A stretch of DNA of 64,000 nt from Pararhizobium capsulatum DSM 1112 (lineage in GTDB: Bacteria; Pseudomonadota; Alphaproteobacteria; Rhizobiales; Rhizobiaceae), in the NCBI RefSeq assembly GCF_030814475.1, contig NZ_JAUSVF010000001.1, positions 372,001 to 436,000 of the forward strand, read 5' to 3'. Both the position numbers and the translations under genes were made by a program. The notes beneath the pieces were generated by a model, which saw only the letters and a list, made by a program, of their open reading frames with translations, did not search any database and had not been told where the DNA came from. Below are positions 1 to 9,764 of this stretch, piece after piece; within the stretch, counting starts at the first letter, position 1, and the number at the start of each line of letters is the position of its first letter.

Positions 1-1164
1 GGCAGCATTGAGACCGGCAACCAGCCCCTGTGCTGCCGCTTCTTCATAGCCCGTTGTGCCATTGATCTGTCCAGCGAGAAATAATCCCGGCAATTTGCGA
101 ACTTCGAGGCTCTGCGTCAACTCGCGCGGATCGACATGATCATATTCGATTGCGTATCCAGCCTGCAAAATAGCTACATTTTCCAGACCTGGGATGGTGC
201 GGATAAAAGCTTTCTGAACATCCTCGGGAAGGGAAGTCGAAATGCCGTTTGGATAGACGGTGTGGTCATCCAGACCTTCCGGTTCTAGAAAAATCTGATG
301 CCCGTCGCGTTCACCGAATTTGACGATCTTGTCTTCAATTGACGGGCAATAGCGGGGGCCGACACCCTCAATCTGTCCGGAGTACATGGCAGATTTACCG
401 ATATTGTCCGAGATAATTTTATGAGTCGCCTCAGTGGTTCGCGTCACGCCACAATCAATTTGTCGCGTTGTAATCCGGTCTGTCATAAACGAAAAAGGAA
501 CCGGATCTTCATCTGCAGATTGACGACCGACCGAGCACCAGTTGATTGTCCGTCCATCGAGGCGGGCGGGAGTGCCTGTCTTCAGGCGACCCAATTTGAC
601 GGTCAAACGCTCAAGAGTTTGCGAGAGCCCCATGGACGGTTGTTCTCCCACACGTCCCGCAGGTATCTTTCGATCGCCAATATGGATCAACCCCCGCAAG
701 AAAGTGCCGGTGGTTAGAACAACGCTTTGAGCCGAGAAAACCCGTCCGTCCTTGAGCACGACCCCACGAACCCGGTTGTGCTTGGTGGAAATGTCAAAGG
801 CGTCGCCCTCGATGACAGTCAGGTTCGAGATTGCCTCGATCTCTGCCTGCATCGCCAATCGATAGAGTTTGCGATCAGCCTGTGTCCTCGGACCGCGAAC
901 TGCGGGGCCTTTTCGGCGATTCAGCAGGCGGAACTGAATACCGGCTTGATCAGCAACACGCCCCATGAGTCCATCGAAAGCGTCAACCTCGCGCACGAGA
1001 TGGCCCTTACCAAGACCACCAATCGCCGGATTGCAGGACATGACCCCGATCGTTTCCCGTTTATGGGTAAGAAGTGCAGTCTTGGCACCGAGGCGTGCAG
1101 ATGCACTTGCTGCTTCCACACCCGCATGACCGCCGCCAATCACGATGACATCGTAGTCGAACAT
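1..1164 (-). CDS. mnmG: MnmG (GidA) tRNA uridine-34 carboxymethylaminomethyl modification enzyme, C-terminus cut by window edge
   Basis: FAD-dependent subunit of the MnmE-MnmG complex, which modifies the wobble uridine (cmnm5U34) of certain cytosolic tRNAs. The reverse-strand frame opens at ATG 1164 with [19 protein letters not shown], a dinucleotide-binding GxGxxG fold. It continues through a [19 protein letters not shown] segment and an [17 protein letters not shown] segment, both typical of MnmG. About 388 residues are visible out of the usual ~620, so the C-terminal MnmE-binding domain lies left of base 1. It sits downstream of mnmE on the same strand, separated by a 72-base gap that contains a parS-like site. 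In rhizobia the next genes are normally rsmG-parA-parB. Confidence 0.97.
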   Translation of the reverse strand, partial: MFDYDVIVIGGGHAGVEAASASARLGAKTALLTHKRETIGVMSCNPAIGGLGKGHLVREVDAFDGLMGRVADQAGIQFRLLNRRKGPAVRGPRTQADRKLYRLAMQAEIEAISNLTVIEGDAFDISTKHNRVRGVVLKDGRVFSAQSVVLTTGTFLRGLIHIGDRKIPAGRVGEQPSMGLSQTLERLTVKLGRLKTGTPARLDGRTINWCSVGRQSADEDPVPFSFMTDRITTRQIDCGVTRTTEATHKIISDNIGKSAMYSGQIEGVGPRYCPSIEDKIVKFGERDGHQIFLEPEGLDDHTVYPNGISTSLPEDVQKAFIRTIPGLENVAILQAGYAIEYDHVDPRELTQSLEVRKLPGLFLAGQINGTTGYEEAAAQGLVAGLNAA

Positions 1165-1190
1165 CTCTAACCTTCTACCCGTGCTGGAAT

Positions 1191-1206
1191 CGTTTCACGT
1201 GAAACA
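1191..1206. promoter_or_regulatory. parS: parS-like ParB binding site
   Basis: The 16 bases CGTTTCACGTGAAACA contain a perfect 14-base palindrome (GTTTCACGTGAAAC). They differ from the widely conserved parS sequence TGTTTCACGTGAAACA only at the first base. The site lies in the gap between mnmE and mnmG, close to where parAB normally lies in alphaproteobacteria and about 4.6 kb from the proposed oriC. ParB bound here would nucleate chromosome segregation. The motif match is seen directly; binding is inferred. Confidence 0.85.
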
Positions 1207-1236
1207 GTTCCGAGGACTCGCTTTTGTTGCATGTCT

Positions 1237-2547
1237 TCATTTGCCGACGCAGAACTCTGAGAAGATGATCGACAACAAATCCTCTACATCGACACGGCCC
1301 GTTATCCGGCCCAGCGCGTCACCCGCAATTCGCAGATACTCCGCTTGTATGTCCAGGCCAAGATCGGCAGCCGCCAAACTAGAATGTATAGCGGTCCGCG
1401 CCTCATTCAAACAATCGACGTGACGACGACGCGAGGGGAGGGCGAAATTTGAAAATGCATTCAGATCTGGCAAGCGGCTAACGATCACGTCGATCAGTCT
1501 TTCCATGCCTTGGCCGGTCTTTACCGAGATCAGCACGTCAGCGGCGGACTTATCCCATAGATCCGGATTGGAATCAATCTTCGTGCCCACACGGATTGTC
1601 CCAACCGCCCCCAACTCGGGGAAATCGCACGGATTATCCGAGAGTGCGATGACAAGATCAGCCTTGGAGATCACGTTGCGCGCACGACGGATGCCCTCTT
1701 TCTCCACCAAGTCCTGGGTTTCCCGCAGGCCCGCGGTATCGTGCAGTTTTATCGAGAATCCGGCTAAGGAAAGATCGACCGATAGAACATCTCGCGTTGT
1801 TCCGGCTATCTCCGTTACGATCGCAATGTCTCGTTGCGCTAACGCATTGAGTAAGCTGGATTTTCCGGCGTTTGGCGCGCCTGCAATGACCACATTCAAG
1901 CCGTCACGAATAATCTCGGCAACAGCAGCGCCATCGAGGTGCGTTCCAATTTCCTCACCTAAAAGCGACATGTCCGCCCATACGGATGGTGAAACAGATC
2001 CGGGCACATCCTCTTCATCTGCAAAGTCCAGCTCGGCTTCAATCATCGCCCGCGCATGAACAAGCCGCCGCGACCACCCCTCGTAAAGCGACGACAGATG
2101 CCCGCTTGAATGTTCGACCGCCAGCCGTCTCTGCATCTCTGTCTCAGCGGCGATAAGATCTGCAAGACCCTCGATCTCAACCAGATCGAGCTTGTCGTTC
2201 TGGAAAGCGCGTCTGCTAAATTCCCCCGCTTCAGCGTGACGGCATCCGAGATATGCAAGCTCCGTCAAGACGGCTTCGACAACCGCCTTTCCGCCGTGAA
2301 GCTGCAGTTCCGCACAGTCCTCTCCGGTAAATGAGCCCGGACCTTTGAAGAAGAGTACCAGACCCTGGTCGATGAGTTGATCGTTACGTCCCCGAATCGA
2401 ACTCAGTTTCGCCAGACGGGGCGCCGGAATCTTCCCGCTCAGCTTCGCCAGCACCTCGGTAGTCCGGGTTCCGCTTATTCGAATCATCGCCACGCCCGAG
2501 GGGAGTCCGCCGGACGAAAGAGCATAGATTGTATCGGATATACCCAT
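1237..2547 (-). CDS. mnmE: MnmE (TrmE) tRNA modification GTPase
   Basis: Potassium-activated GTPase that works with MnmG in wobble-uridine modification. The 436 residues show the N-terminal tetrahydrofolate-binding domain (start MGISDTIYALSSG). A G domain is inserted in the helical domain: P-loop GAPNAGKSS near residue 225, switch II DTAGLR, and a GTKID segment for guanine recognition. The C-terminal FCVGK ends with the catalytic-type Cys motif (C[IVL]GK). Length is slightly below the usual ~450. Transcribed leftward, upstream of mnmG and downstream of rho, with a terminator hairpin between it and rho. The ATG start has a GAGAAAGAG purine run upstream. Confidence 0.97.
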   Translation of the reverse strand: MGISDTIYALSSGGLPSGVAMIRISGTRTTEVLAKLSGKIPAPRLAKLSSIRGRNDQLIDQGLVLFFKGPGSFTGEDCAELQLHGGKAVVEAVLTELAYLGCRHAEAGEFSRRAFQNDKLDLVEIEGLADLIAAETEMQRRLAVEHSSGHLSSLYEGWSRRLVHARAMIEAELDFADEEDVPGSVSPSVWADMSLLGEEIGTHLDGAAVAEIIRDGLNVVIAGAPNAGKSSLLNALAQRDIAIVTEIAGTTRDVLSVDLSLAGFSIKLHDTAGLRETQDLVEKEGIRRARNVISKADLVIALSDNPCDFPELGAVGTIRVGTKIDSNPDLWDKSAADVLISVKTGQGMERLIDVIVSRLPDLNAFSNFALPSRRRHVDCLNEARTAIHSSLAAADLGLDIQAEYLRIAGDALGRITGRVDVEDLLSIIFSEFCVGK

Positions 2548-2596
2548 GGACTCTTTCTCAGTTGTCGAATCCGGCTATTCATTTCGCGAAGCCGAA

Positions 2597-2625
2597 AAAC
2601 AAAAAGCCCGAACAAGTCGGGCTTT
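2597..2625 (-). terminator. Rho-independent terminator downstream of rho
   Basis: Nine-base stem AAAGCCCGA / TCGGGCTTT (2603-2611 with 2617-2625) and a five-base loop. On the minus strand it is followed by a T-rich run (plus-strand A-rich 2597-2605). It lies 24 bases past the rho stop codon and 50 bases before the mnmE start. Confidence 0.85.
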
Positions 2626-2648
2626 CATCTTAGTCGAAGCGCAAGAGA

Positions 2649-3914
2649 TCAGGTATTCATTGAATCGAAGAAATCGCCGTTCGTCTTCGTCTGCTTGAGC
2701 TTGTCGATGAGGAACTCGATCGCATCCGTGGTGCCCATCGGCGCAAGGATACGACGCAGAACAAAGATCTTCTGGAGATCCTGGCGCGGCACCAGCAGGT
2801 CTTCCTTGCGTGTCCCAGACTTGAGAATATCCATGGACGGGAAGATGCGCTTGTCGGCAACCTTGCGGTCAAGCACGATTTCCGAGTTGCCGGTACCCTT
2901 GAATTCTTCGAAGATCACTTCATCCATGCGGCTGCCGGTATCGATCAGCGCCGTGGCGATAATCGTCAGAGAACCGCCTTCTTCGATGTTGCGAGCTGCA
3001 CCGAAGAAGCGCTTCGGGCGCTGCAGCGCGTTGGCATCCACACCGCCCGTCAGAACCTTGCCAGATGAAGGAACGACAGTGTTGTAGGCGCGCCCAAGAC
3101 GCGTGATCGAATCGAGCAGGATGACAACGTCGCGGCCGTGCTCGACCAAACGCTTTGCCTTCTCGATCACCATTTCAGCAACCTGTACGTGGCGGGTGGC
3201 GGGCTCGTCAAAGGTGGAGGATACAACTTCACCTTTCACCGAACGCTGCATGTCCGTCACTTCTTCCGGCCGCTCATCGATCAGCAGGACGATCAGGTAG
3301 CACTCAGGGTGATTCGCCGTGATCGAATGGGCGATATTCTGGAGCAGAACAGTTTTACCGGTCCGCGGCGGTGCCACGATGAGGCCGCGCTGGCCCTTGC
3401 CGAGAGGTGCGATGAGATCGATTACACGCGCCGAGAGGTCCTTGGAGGTCGGAACCTCCAGCTCCATCTTGAAACGCTCGTTCGGATAAAGCGGCGTCAG
3501 GTTGTCGAAATGCACCTTGTGCCGGATCTTCTCGGGGTCTTCGAAATTGATCGTATTGACCTTGAGCAGGGCAAAATAGCGCTCGCCCTCCTTCGGACCC
3601 CGGATCGGTCCTTCGACCGTATCACCCGTCTTCAGTGAAAACCGGCGAATCTGGGAAGGGGAGATGTAAATATCATCCGGACCTGGGAGATAATTGGCAT
3701 TTGCCGACCGGAGAAAGCCGAAACCGTCCTGAAGAACTTCGACCACGCCTTCCCCGATGATTTCAACATCCTGGCTCGCAAGCATCTTCAGGATGGCAAA
3801 CATCAGCTCCTGCTTGCGCATGACGCTGGCATTTTCGACCTCGACTGATTCGGCAAAGGCGAGCAAATCGGTCGCGGTTTTGTTCTTAAGATCTTGTAGC
3901 TTCATTTCAGCCAT
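2649..3914 (-). CDS. rho: Transcription termination factor Rho
   Basis: Hexameric RNA-dependent ATPase/helicase that terminates transcription. The 421-residue product has the N-terminal helical domain, the cold-shock-like RNA-binding domain ([20 protein letters not shown]) and the RecA-type motor. The motor shows Walker A PPRTGKT, Walker [16 protein letters not shown], the Q-loop and R-loop region [10 protein letters not shown], and [12 protein letters not shown]. The family start MAEMKLQDL at ATG 3914 was chosen; an in-frame GTG at 3929 would add five residues (MWSPF). Neither has a strong ribosome site. Confidence 0.97.
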   Translation of the reverse strand: MAEMKLQDLKNKTATDLLAFAESVEVENASVMRKQELMFAILKMLASQDVEIIGEGVVEVLQDGFGFLRSANANYLPGPDDIYISPSQIRRFSLKTGDTVEGPIRGPKEGERYFALLKVNTINFEDPEKIRHKVHFDNLTPLYPNERFKMELEVPTSKDLSARVIDLIAPLGKGQRGLIVAPPRTGKTVLLQNIAHSITANHPECYLIVLLIDERPEEVTDMQRSVKGEVVSSTFDEPATRHVQVAEMVIEKAKRLVEHGRDVVILLDSITRLGRAYNTVVPSSGKVLTGGVDANALQRPKRFFGAARNIEEGGSLTIIATALIDTGSRMDEVIFEEFKGTGNSEIVLDRKVADKRIFPSMDILKSGTRKEDLLVPRQDLQKIFVLRRILAPMGTTDAIEFLIDKLKQTKTNGDFFDSMNT

Positions 3915-4111
3915 GAAGGGGGACCACACTTAGCAGTTCGGAATGGAAGGTCGGCGTGCTTTAGGTAAGGGGAGCCGCACGAGAGGGGCAGACTCGTCTC
4001 TTTTACACATGCCACGAAAGATGAGATGACGCGAAAATAGCGATTCACATGGATCGCCGCAAGGGGCCTTCTGGATTTAACCGTAATTTCATCCGCAACC
4101 ACGCGCTGATG

Positions 4112-4654
4112 TCAAAAAGGTTTCACCACCGCCATGATGACGATGGCGATCATCAGCACGGTCGGGGCCTCATTCATCAGCCGCCAGTAGCGAGCACTAC
4201 GGGTATTTTCGTCGCGAGCAAAGCTGCGAACGGCACGGCTGAAAAGCACGTGAACACCCGTGAGAAGCACGACAAACAGAAGCTTCGCGTGGAGCCACCC
4301 GCCTTGAAACCCGTAGACACTCCAGGCGAGATAAAGGCCGAGCACCCAGGAGATCATCATCGCAGGGTTCATGATGACCTTGAGCAGGCGCTGCTCCATC
4401 ATCTTGAAAGTCTCGGATTGCGGCGACCCCGGCTCCGCATCGGTATGATAAATGAACAGGCGCGGCATGTAGAGAAGCGCTGCCATCCAGGACATCACAG
4501 CGATGATATGCAGCGCCTTTATCCAGAGATAGAGATTATCCGGCTGGTAGACGAAGAGCCCTGCAAGCAGGGCGACAAAAATCCCGATCGCAACAAACGC
4601 TCTGATGCGCGCACGCCGGCCGGGAGCCCTGTCAACCTGCCTCTCCATGGTCAC
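4112..4654 (-). CDS. hemJ: HemJ-type protoporphyrinogen IX oxidase (membrane protein)
   Basis: Predicted to oxidise protoporphyrinogen IX to protoporphyrin IX in the inner membrane, the penultimate step of haem synthesis in many alphaproteobacteria. The 180 residues form about four to five membrane segments. A conserved [18 protein letters not shown] segment supplies the family histidine, followed by [10 protein letters not shown] and a C-terminal [12 protein letters not shown] helix. The start overlaps the hemE stop by four bases (ATGA), so the two haem genes are translationally coupled. Older annotations call this family UPF0093. Confidence 0.9.
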   Translation of the reverse strand: MTMERQVDRAPGRRARIRAFVAIGIFVALLAGLFVYQPDNLYLWIKALHIIAVMSWMAALLYMPRLFIYHTDAEPGSPQSETFKMMEQRLLKVIMNPAMMISWVLGLYLAWSVYGFQGGWLHAKLLFVVLLTGVHVLFSRAVRSFARDENTRSARYWRLMNEAPTVLMIAIVIMAVVKPF

Positions 4655-5697
4655 GCCGCCTCCCCTGAGCGTCGAACACGCGCAAGAAGCTGTGTGACAT
4701 GCTCTGGATCTGCCTGCGGCGTGATCCCATGCCCCAGGTTGAAGATCAGCGGTCCATTCCCAAGAATGTCCAGGATCCGATCTATCCCCTCATCGAGAGC
4801 GATACCACCGGCAACGACCCGCATCGGATCAAGATTGCCCTGGATCGGACCGTCCTTCTGCAACTCCGCCGCAAAGCCCAGCGGAACCGACCAGTCGAGA
4901 CCGATTGCATCCGCATCCGTCGCCTGCCTGTAAGTTTTCAGGCGCGTCCCTGCTCCCTTGGCAAAGGCGATGATTCGCGCCTGTGGCCGACGTGCCCGAA
5001 CGCTGTCGATCATTCGACGGACGGGCCTGATCGCATAACGCTCGAATTCCTCCTCGCCGAGAACACCGGCCCAGGAATCAAAAATCTGAACCGCGTCGGC
5101 CCCCGCATCAATTTGTTCAACCAGATAGTCAGCCGATACGTCCGCCAGCAAACCGAGAAGATGGTCGAATGCCTCCGGGTGGCGATAGGCGAAAAGCCGG
5201 GCAGGGGCCTGGTCCGGGGTTCCCTGACCCGCAATCATATAGGTCGCGACCGTCCAGGGCGCGCCACAGAAGCCGAGAAGGGTTGTTTCTCCGGGCAGCT
5301 CCCGCCGCAGTTTCGTTACCGTCTCGATGACTGGCTTCAGGTGACCCGAGACGATCGATGGGTTCAGCCGATGGATCTCTCCAACATCGATCGGGTCCAT
5401 TCGCGGTCCGTGGCCTTCCTCAAAGCGAACATTCCGCTTCAAGGCGTCGGGGATGACAAGGATATCGGAAAACAGAATCGCTGCATCGAAACCGTACCGA
5501 CGGATCGGCTGCAATGTCACTTCCGTTGCAAGCTCCGGCGAATAACAGAGATCAAGAAAGCTCCCGGCCTGTTGGCGTGTTTTGCGATACTCCGGAAGAT
5601 AACGACCTGCCTGCCGCATCAACCAGACGGGAGGAGGAGACAACGTCTCTCCCTGCAATACCCGAAGCACTTTGCGTCCTTGCACAGTCACGTCCAC
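4651..5697 (-). CDS. hemE: Uroporphyrinogen decarboxylase HemE
   Basis: Decarboxylates the four acetate side chains of uroporphyrinogen III to give coproporphyrinogen III. The 348 residues match the usual length. The signature [17 protein letters not shown] near residue 22 carries the substrate-binding Arg residues, and ILFSDIL holds the catalytic Asp region; [13 protein letters not shown] and [15 protein letters not shown] are also family segments. The start is GTG at 5697; the overlapping ATG at 5699 is out of frame. This gene borders the proposed origin, as in Caulobacter and Sinorhizobium. Confidence 0.96.
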   Translation of the reverse strand: MDVTVQGRKVLRVLQGETLSPPPVWLMRQAGRYLPEYRKTRQQAGSFLDLCYSPELATEVTLQPIRRYGFDAAILFSDILVIPDALKRNVRFEEGHGPRMDPIDVGEIHRLNPSIVSGHLKPVIETVTKLRRELPGETTLLGFCGAPWTVATYMIAGQGTPDQAPARLFAYRHPEAFDHLLGLLADVSADYLVEQIDAGADAVQIFDSWAGVLGEEEFERYAIRPVRRMIDSVRARRPQARIIAFAKGAGTRLKTYRQATDADAIGLDWSVPLGFAAELQKDGPIQGNLDPMRVVAGGIALDEGIDRILDILGNGPLIFNLGHGITPQADPEHVTQLLARVRRSGEAA

Positions 5698-6096
5698 ATG
5701 TCTCCAACTTAAAACAAAACTGAATCTAGAAGGTTTCTATTTCTTAGAGTCGGTGACTATCAAGGATTAAAATCCATCCCCACCTCATCCACAGGGCCGC
5801 CGCGTTGAGCAGCCGTGAGGAAAAAATTCGGCCAATCTGGCACGAAAGTTCGGATAGCCCGGAAAATTGTTTCGATTCAATTCGTTCTGCTCTTCACCAC
5901 TTGAGACGTGTTTGTGGATAGGCTGTGAATGGGCGTGACATTTTGCCGTAAGCATGAGTCATCTTCACAGGGGCCGCGAAGTCTTCTCCGAGCGTGCGTC
6001 AATTGTGAATAACTCGGAAGTTTTCCCCTTGCCTTGGACGGGGGCGAGCCCTTAGCTGTTTTTGTCCCGCTTTATCAACAAGCCCCGGAGAATAAC
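5698..6096. other. oriC: Proposed chromosomal replication origin (oriC) between hemE and the PPDK regulator gene
   Basis: Non-coding 399-base gap between divergent genes. A perfect DnaA box (TTATTCACA on the minus strand) lies at 6004-6012. One-mismatch boxes lie at 5785-5793 (TCATCCACA) and 5913-5921 (minus-strand CTATCCACA), and a two-mismatch box at 5924-5932. Four GANTC sites (5722, 5747, 5874, 5956) would be CcrM methylation targets. The hemE side (about 5701-5775) is AT-rich and could unwind. oriC lies next to hemE in Caulobacter crescentus and Sinorhizobium meliloti; function here is inferred from these features and the divergent gene layout. Promoters for both flanking genes must also lie here. 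Confidence 0.8.
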
Positions 6097-6918
6097 GTGG
6101 AGAACCAGAAAAACTATTTCCACCTGCATCTGATCTCCGATTCGACCGGCGAAACATTGATTGCGGCCGGCCGCGCCGCCGCTGCGCAGTTTCAGGCTTC
6201 CCATGCGCTTGAACACGTCTATCCGCTGATACGGACGCGAAAGCAGTTGGGGCAGGTGCTCGAGGCCGTCGATGGAGCGCCCGGCATCGTCCTCTATACC
6301 ATTGTCGATCGCGACCTGGCCGATATGATCGACCAGCAATGCAAACAGATGGGCGTACCCTGCGTCTCTGTTCTCGATCCGATCATCGATATTTTCCAGA
6401 CCTATCTGGGTGCCACATCCCGTCGTCGCTCCGGCGCCCAGCATGTCATGAATGCCGAATATTTTGCGCGCATCGAGGCCCTCAATTTCACGATGGATCA
6501 CGATGACGGACAGCTGCCCGTCGATTTTGATGAAGCCGACGTCGTCTTGATCGGGATCAGCCGGACATCCAAAACACCGACCAGCATCTATCTCGCCAAC
6601 CGCGGCATCAAGACAGCGAACATACCGATCGTGCCCAATGTGCCGCTGCCGGAACGATTGCTCGAGGCGACGAAACCCTTGATCGTAGGTCTGATCGCAA
6701 CTGCGGATCGGGTTTCGCAGGTCCGACAGAACAGGGTGCTCGGGGCAACCCAGGGCTTTCATGTCGAAGAATATACCGATCGTGCCTCGATCGCGGAGGA
6801 ACTGAAATATGCGCGCATGCTCTGCGCACGCAACAATTGGCCGATCATTGACGTGACGCGCCGCTCGATCGAGGAAACAGCGGCCGCGATCGTTGCCCTG
6901 AGGCCCCGGCTGCGGTAA
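6097..6918 (+). CDS. Pyruvate, phosphate dikinase regulatory protein (PPDK kinase/pyrophosphorylase, DUF299)
   Basis: Bifunctional enzyme predicted to inactivate pyruvate phosphate dikinase by ADP-dependent threonine phosphorylation and reactivate it by phosphate-dependent removal. The 273 residues start at GTG 6097 ([20 protein letters not shown]), preceded by CGGAG with six-base spacing. An upstream in-frame TTG at 6034 would add a non-conserved extension. The P-loop-like [18 protein letters not shown] is the family nucleotide-binding signature. First gene to the right of the proposed origin, in the position of the Caulobacter and Rickettsia gene flanking oriC. Confidence 0.92.
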   Translation: MENQKNYFHLHLISDSTGETLIAAGRAAAAQFQASHALEHVYPLIRTRKQLGQVLEAVDGAPGIVLYTIVDRDLADMIDQQCKQMGVPCVSVLDPIIDIFQTYLGATSRRRSGAQHVMNAEYFARIEALNFTMDHDDGQLPVDFDEADVVLIGISRTSKTPTSIYLANRGIKTANIPIVPNVPLPERLLEATKPLIVGLIATADRVSQVRQNRVLGATQGFHVEEYTDRASIAEELKYARMLCARNNWPIIDVTRRSIEETAAAIVALRPRLR

Positions 6919-6947
6919 ATCCGCACTCCACTGTCCAGGACCCGTCT

Positions 6948-7547
6948 ATGACCCCTTCTCTCGTGCTTGCGTCTGCAAGCCCCTTTCGCAGGATGCTGCT
7001 TGAAAACGCCGGCATCGCTTTTGGAAGTCAGGCTGCGGCCATTGACGAGCGGGCGATCGACGCCAAGCTTGAAGCGGAAGGGGCGTCACCGGAAACGATT
7101 GCCCTCGCTTTGGCTGCAGAAAAGGCTGTCGATATCGCAAGGCATTTTCCCGAAGCGGTTGTGATTGGGTCCGACCAGACGATGTCTCTTGGCGCGCGCG
7201 TCTACCACAAGCCACGAACTATGGACGAGGCGCGAGATCACCTTCTGTCTCTTTCAGGCCAGACTCACCAACTCAACAGTGCAATCGTGCTCCATCAGGA
7301 CAAGGAGATTTTGTGGCGCCACGTGTCGTCGGCCCGGTTGACCATGCGTAATTTCGACCGGGATTTTGTTGAGCAACATCTTGCGCGTGTCGGTGAAAAG
7401 GCGCTTTCCAGCGTCGGCGCCTACCAGCTGGAGGGGGAGGGTATCCAGCTGTTTGACGCGATCGAGGGCGATTATTTCACGATTCTCGGTCTACCCATGC
7501 TGCCCTTGCTGGCTAAACTTAGAGAGATCGGTGTTCTCGATGCGTGA
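6948..7547 (+). CDS. maf: Maf-family nucleotide pyrophosphatase
   Basis: House-cleaning NTP pyrophosphatase predicted to hydrolyse non-canonical or modified nucleoside triphosphates. The 199 residues begin with [19 protein letters not shown], the family SxSxxR motif. [10 protein letters not shown] carries the catalytic Asp, and [12 protein letters not shown] and [15 protein letters not shown] are the C-terminal signatures. The stop lies inside the aroE start region (overlap of eight bases), so maf and aroE are coupled. Whether it belongs to the YhdE or YceF specificity group cannot be told by eye. Confidence 0.93.
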   Translation: MTPSLVLASASPFRRMLLENAGIAFGSQAAAIDERAIDAKLEAEGASPETIALALAAEKAVDIARHFPEAVVIGSDQTMSLGARVYHKPRTMDEARDHLLSLSGQTHQLNSAIVLHQDKEILWRHVSSARLTMRNFDRDFVEQHLARVGEKALSSVGAYQLEGEGIQLFDAIEGDYFTILGLPMLPLLAKLREIGVLDA

Positions 7548-8400
7548 TTCACGTGAAACATTTGTTAACCATGCTTTCGTTGCCGGCTACCCGGTCAAGC
7601 ATTCGCGATCGCCTTTGATTCATGGATATTGGCTGGAGAAGTTGAAATTGCAGGGAAGCTACCGGACTCATGAAGTGACTCCGGATAATTTTCCCGGCTT
7701 CATACAGGAGTTGAAAAGTGGACAGTCCGGATTTATTGGTGGCAACGTCACCATCCCCCATAAGGAAGTTGCTTTCTCCCTCTCCGATCGGCCGGATGAT
7801 TTGGCACGGGAAATCGGTGCCGCCAATACCGTCTGGCTGGAAGACGGTGTGCTTCATGCGACCAATACTGATGGCATAGGTTTCACTGCCAATCTCGATC
7901 AATCAGCACCTGGATGGGATGGGATCGAGACGGCTGTTGTCCTCGGTGCCGGGGGCGCAAGCCGGGCGGTCATCCAGTCCATTCGCGACAGGGGTGTCAA
8001 AACCATCCATGTTCTGAACCGGACGGTAGCGCGGGCGCGTGAATTGGCGGATTGTTTCGGGCCGGCGGTCCATGCGCAGCCGATGGAAGCCCTCTCGGAT
8101 ATGCTTCCCGGCGCCGGGCTTCTGGTCAATACAACATCGCTTGGGATGGACGGCGGAGAGGTACCCGCCTTCGATTTCAGTTCGATGCGTCCGGATGCTG
8201 TTGTCACCGACATCGTCTATGTGCCGTTGAAAACGCATATTCTGGCGCAGGCCGAAAGTCAGGGATTTCGCATTGTCGATGGGCTCGGGATGCTCCTTCA
8301 TCAGGCCGTGCCCGGCTTTGAAAAATGGTTCGGAGTTCGCCCCACGGTCGATAGCGCGCTTCGCCAATTGATCATTGATGACATGGCGGCTCACACATGA
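7540..8400 (+). CDS. aroE: Shikimate dehydrogenase AroE
   Basis: Reduces 3-dehydroshikimate to shikimate with NADPH in aromatic amino-acid synthesis. The 286 residues show the substrate-binding [21 protein letters not shown] with the catalytic Lys, and NTDGIGF with the catalytic Asp. The nucleotide loop is GAGGASRA, followed by an NRT phosphate-binding motif. The start is ATG 7540, overlapping the maf stop; a longer open frame upstream is maf read in the wrong frame. A parS-like palindrome lies within codons 2-7, so the site constrains the N-terminal residues. The stop overlaps coaE by four bases. Confidence 0.95.
   Translation: MRDSRETFVNHAFVAGYPVKHSRSPLIHGYWLEKLKLQGSYRTHEVTPDNFPGFIQELKSGQSGFIGGNVTIPHKEVAFSLSDRPDDLAREIGAANTVWLEDGVLHATNTDGIGFTANLDQSAPGWDGIETAVVLGAGGASRAVIQSIRDRGVKTIHVLNRTVARARELADCFGPAVHAQPMEALSDMLPGAGLLVNTTSLGMDGGEVPAFDFSSMRPDAVVTDIVYVPLKTHILAQAESQGFRIVDGLGMLLHQAVPGFEKWFGVRPTVDSALRQLIIDDMAAHT
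7545..7560. promoter_or_regulatory. parS: parS-like ParB binding site inside the 5' end of aroE
   Basis: TGATTCACGTGAAACA differs from the conserved parS sequence TGTTTCACGTGAAACA at the third base only. It overlaps the maf stop codon and codons 2-7 of aroE. With the site at 1191 it flanks the proposed oriC, 6.35 kb away. Sequence match is direct; ParB binding is inferred. Confidence 0.75.
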
Positions 8401-8984
8401 TCGTCCTTGGCCTTACCGGATCCATCGGCACGGGAAAGTCGACAACGGCGCAGATGTTTGTAGATCTGGGCATTCCGGTGAACGATGCCGATAAGGTCGT
8501 GCATGATCTCTACCAGGCAGAAGCTGTAGAGCCGATCGATCGGGCATTCCCGGGTGTCGTCGTCGATGGCTGCGTGGACAGGGGCAGACTTTCGTTGGCG
8601 CTCGCGGAAAGTCCCGCACGGTTCAAGGAATTGGAGGCCATCGTCCATCCGCTCGTTCGTCTGCGTGAAAAGCAGTTCGTCGAAAAGGAAAGAGCCGCAG
8701 GAACGCCGATCGTGGTGCTCGATATTCCCTTGCTCTATGAGGTTGGCGGCGAAGATCGTGTGGATGCCGTCGTTGTCGTAACCGCCGATCCAGACATTCA
8801 GCGCGAGCGTGTCTTGAAAAGACCGGGGATGACGGCCGAAAAATTCGATCTCATCCTCTCGCGCCAGATGCCGGACGACCAAAAACGTGCGAAGGCGGAT
8901 TATATCATCGATACCGGCCTCGGGCTTGATTCGGCCCGCACGCAGGTCGGGGCACTTGTCGAACGTCTTCTGAAAAAAAGGTGA
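8397..8984 (+). CDS. coaE: Dephospho-CoA kinase CoaE
   Basis: Last step of coenzyme A synthesis: phosphorylates the 3'-hydroxyl of dephospho-CoA. The 195 residues open with [21 protein letters not shown] (P-loop GSIGTGKS). [10 protein letters not shown], an [12 protein letters not shown] lid-core segment and an R-rich [20 protein letters not shown] region follow. Translationally coupled to aroE through an ATGA overlap and four bases ahead of dnaQ, in the order common to Rhizobiales. Confidence 0.95.
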   Translation: MIVLGLTGSIGTGKSTTAQMFVDLGIPVNDADKVVHDLYQAEAVEPIDRAFPGVVVDGCVDRGRLSLALAESPARFKELEAIVHPLVRLREKQFVEKERAAGTPIVVLDIPLLYEVGGEDRVDAVVVVTADPDIQRERVLKRPGMTAEKFDLILSRQMPDDQKRAKADYIIDTGLGLDSARTQVGALVERLLKKR

Positions 8985-8988
8985 CCTA

Positions 8989-9693
8989 ATGCGCGAGATC
9001 ATTTTCGACACGGAAACCACCGGTCTCGATAATCGTCTTGATCGGGTCATCGAAATTGGCGGCGTCGAACTCGACAATCACTTTCCGACCGGCCGGACGT
9101 TCCACGTCTACATCAATCCAGGCGATCGTCAGGTTCATCCGGATGCGCTTGCAATCCACGGCATCACCGATGAGTTCCTGAAGGACAAGCCGTCCTTTGC
9201 CAATATTGCGTCCGACATGATGGCGTTTTTCGGCGATGCCCGCTGGGTGGCCCACAACGCGAACTTTGATATGGGCTTTATCAATGCAGAGCTTGCCCGC
9301 ATCGGCCAGCCACCCGTCGCGCCCGATCTGGTGACGGACACTCTGGCACTGGCCAGGCGTAAAAATCCAATGGGGCCGAACTCGCTCGATGCACTTTGCC
9401 GGCGCTACGGCATCGACAATGCTCACCGGACGAAGCACGGCGCATTGTTAGACTCCGAACTTCTGGCAGAAGTCTATATCGAGATGAGCGGCGGACGGCA
9501 GGCGGCTCTGGGTCTCTCCTCGCAGGAAAGCCGCGGCACCGAGCGGGAACAGGACGATACGATCGTTGTGATCGGCCAGAGACCGCGCCCGTTGGCGCCG
9601 CGTCTGACTGAAGAGGAACGCGCAAGCCACGATGCGCTGGTCGCCAAGATGGGTGCCAAGGCAATCTGGGGCAAATACGGCCAACCTCAATAA
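8989..9693 (+). CDS. dnaQ: DNA polymerase III epsilon subunit (3'-5' proofreading exonuclease)
   Basis: Proofreading exonuclease of the replicative polymerase. The 234 residues show the DEDDh motifs: Exo I FDTETTGLD at the N-terminus, Exo II VAHNANFDMGFIN near residue 87, and Exo III HRTKHGALLDSELLAEVY near residue 150. A C-terminal extension follows that would bind the alpha subunit. Last gene of the PPDK regulator-maf-aroE-coaE-dnaQ run, converging on secB. Confidence 0.95.
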   Translation: MREIIFDTETTGLDNRLDRVIEIGGVELDNHFPTGRTFHVYINPGDRQVHPDALAIHGITDEFLKDKPSFANIASDMMAFFGDARWVAHNANFDMGFINAELARIGQPPVAPDLVTDTLALARRKNPMGPNSLDALCRRYGIDNAHRTKHGALLDSELLAEVYIEMSGGRQAALGLSSQESRGTEREQDDTIVVIGQRPRPLAPRLTEEERASHDALVAKMGAKAIWGKYGQPQ

Positions 9694-9705
9694 ACCAGCC
9701 GCAAT

Positions 9706-9737
9706 AAAAAATGCCCGGCTCGCGAGAACCGGGCATT
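9706..9737 (-). terminator. Rho-independent terminator downstream of secB
   Basis: Stem AATGCCCGG (9710-9718) pairs with CCGGGCATT (9729-9737) around a short loop. On the minus strand the hairpin is followed by a T run (plus-strand A run 9706-9711). It sits between the convergent dnaQ and secB genes and chiefly serves secB. Confidence 0.8.
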
Positions 9738-9764
9738 CGGCTTAACAAGCAAACTCTTCCCAAA

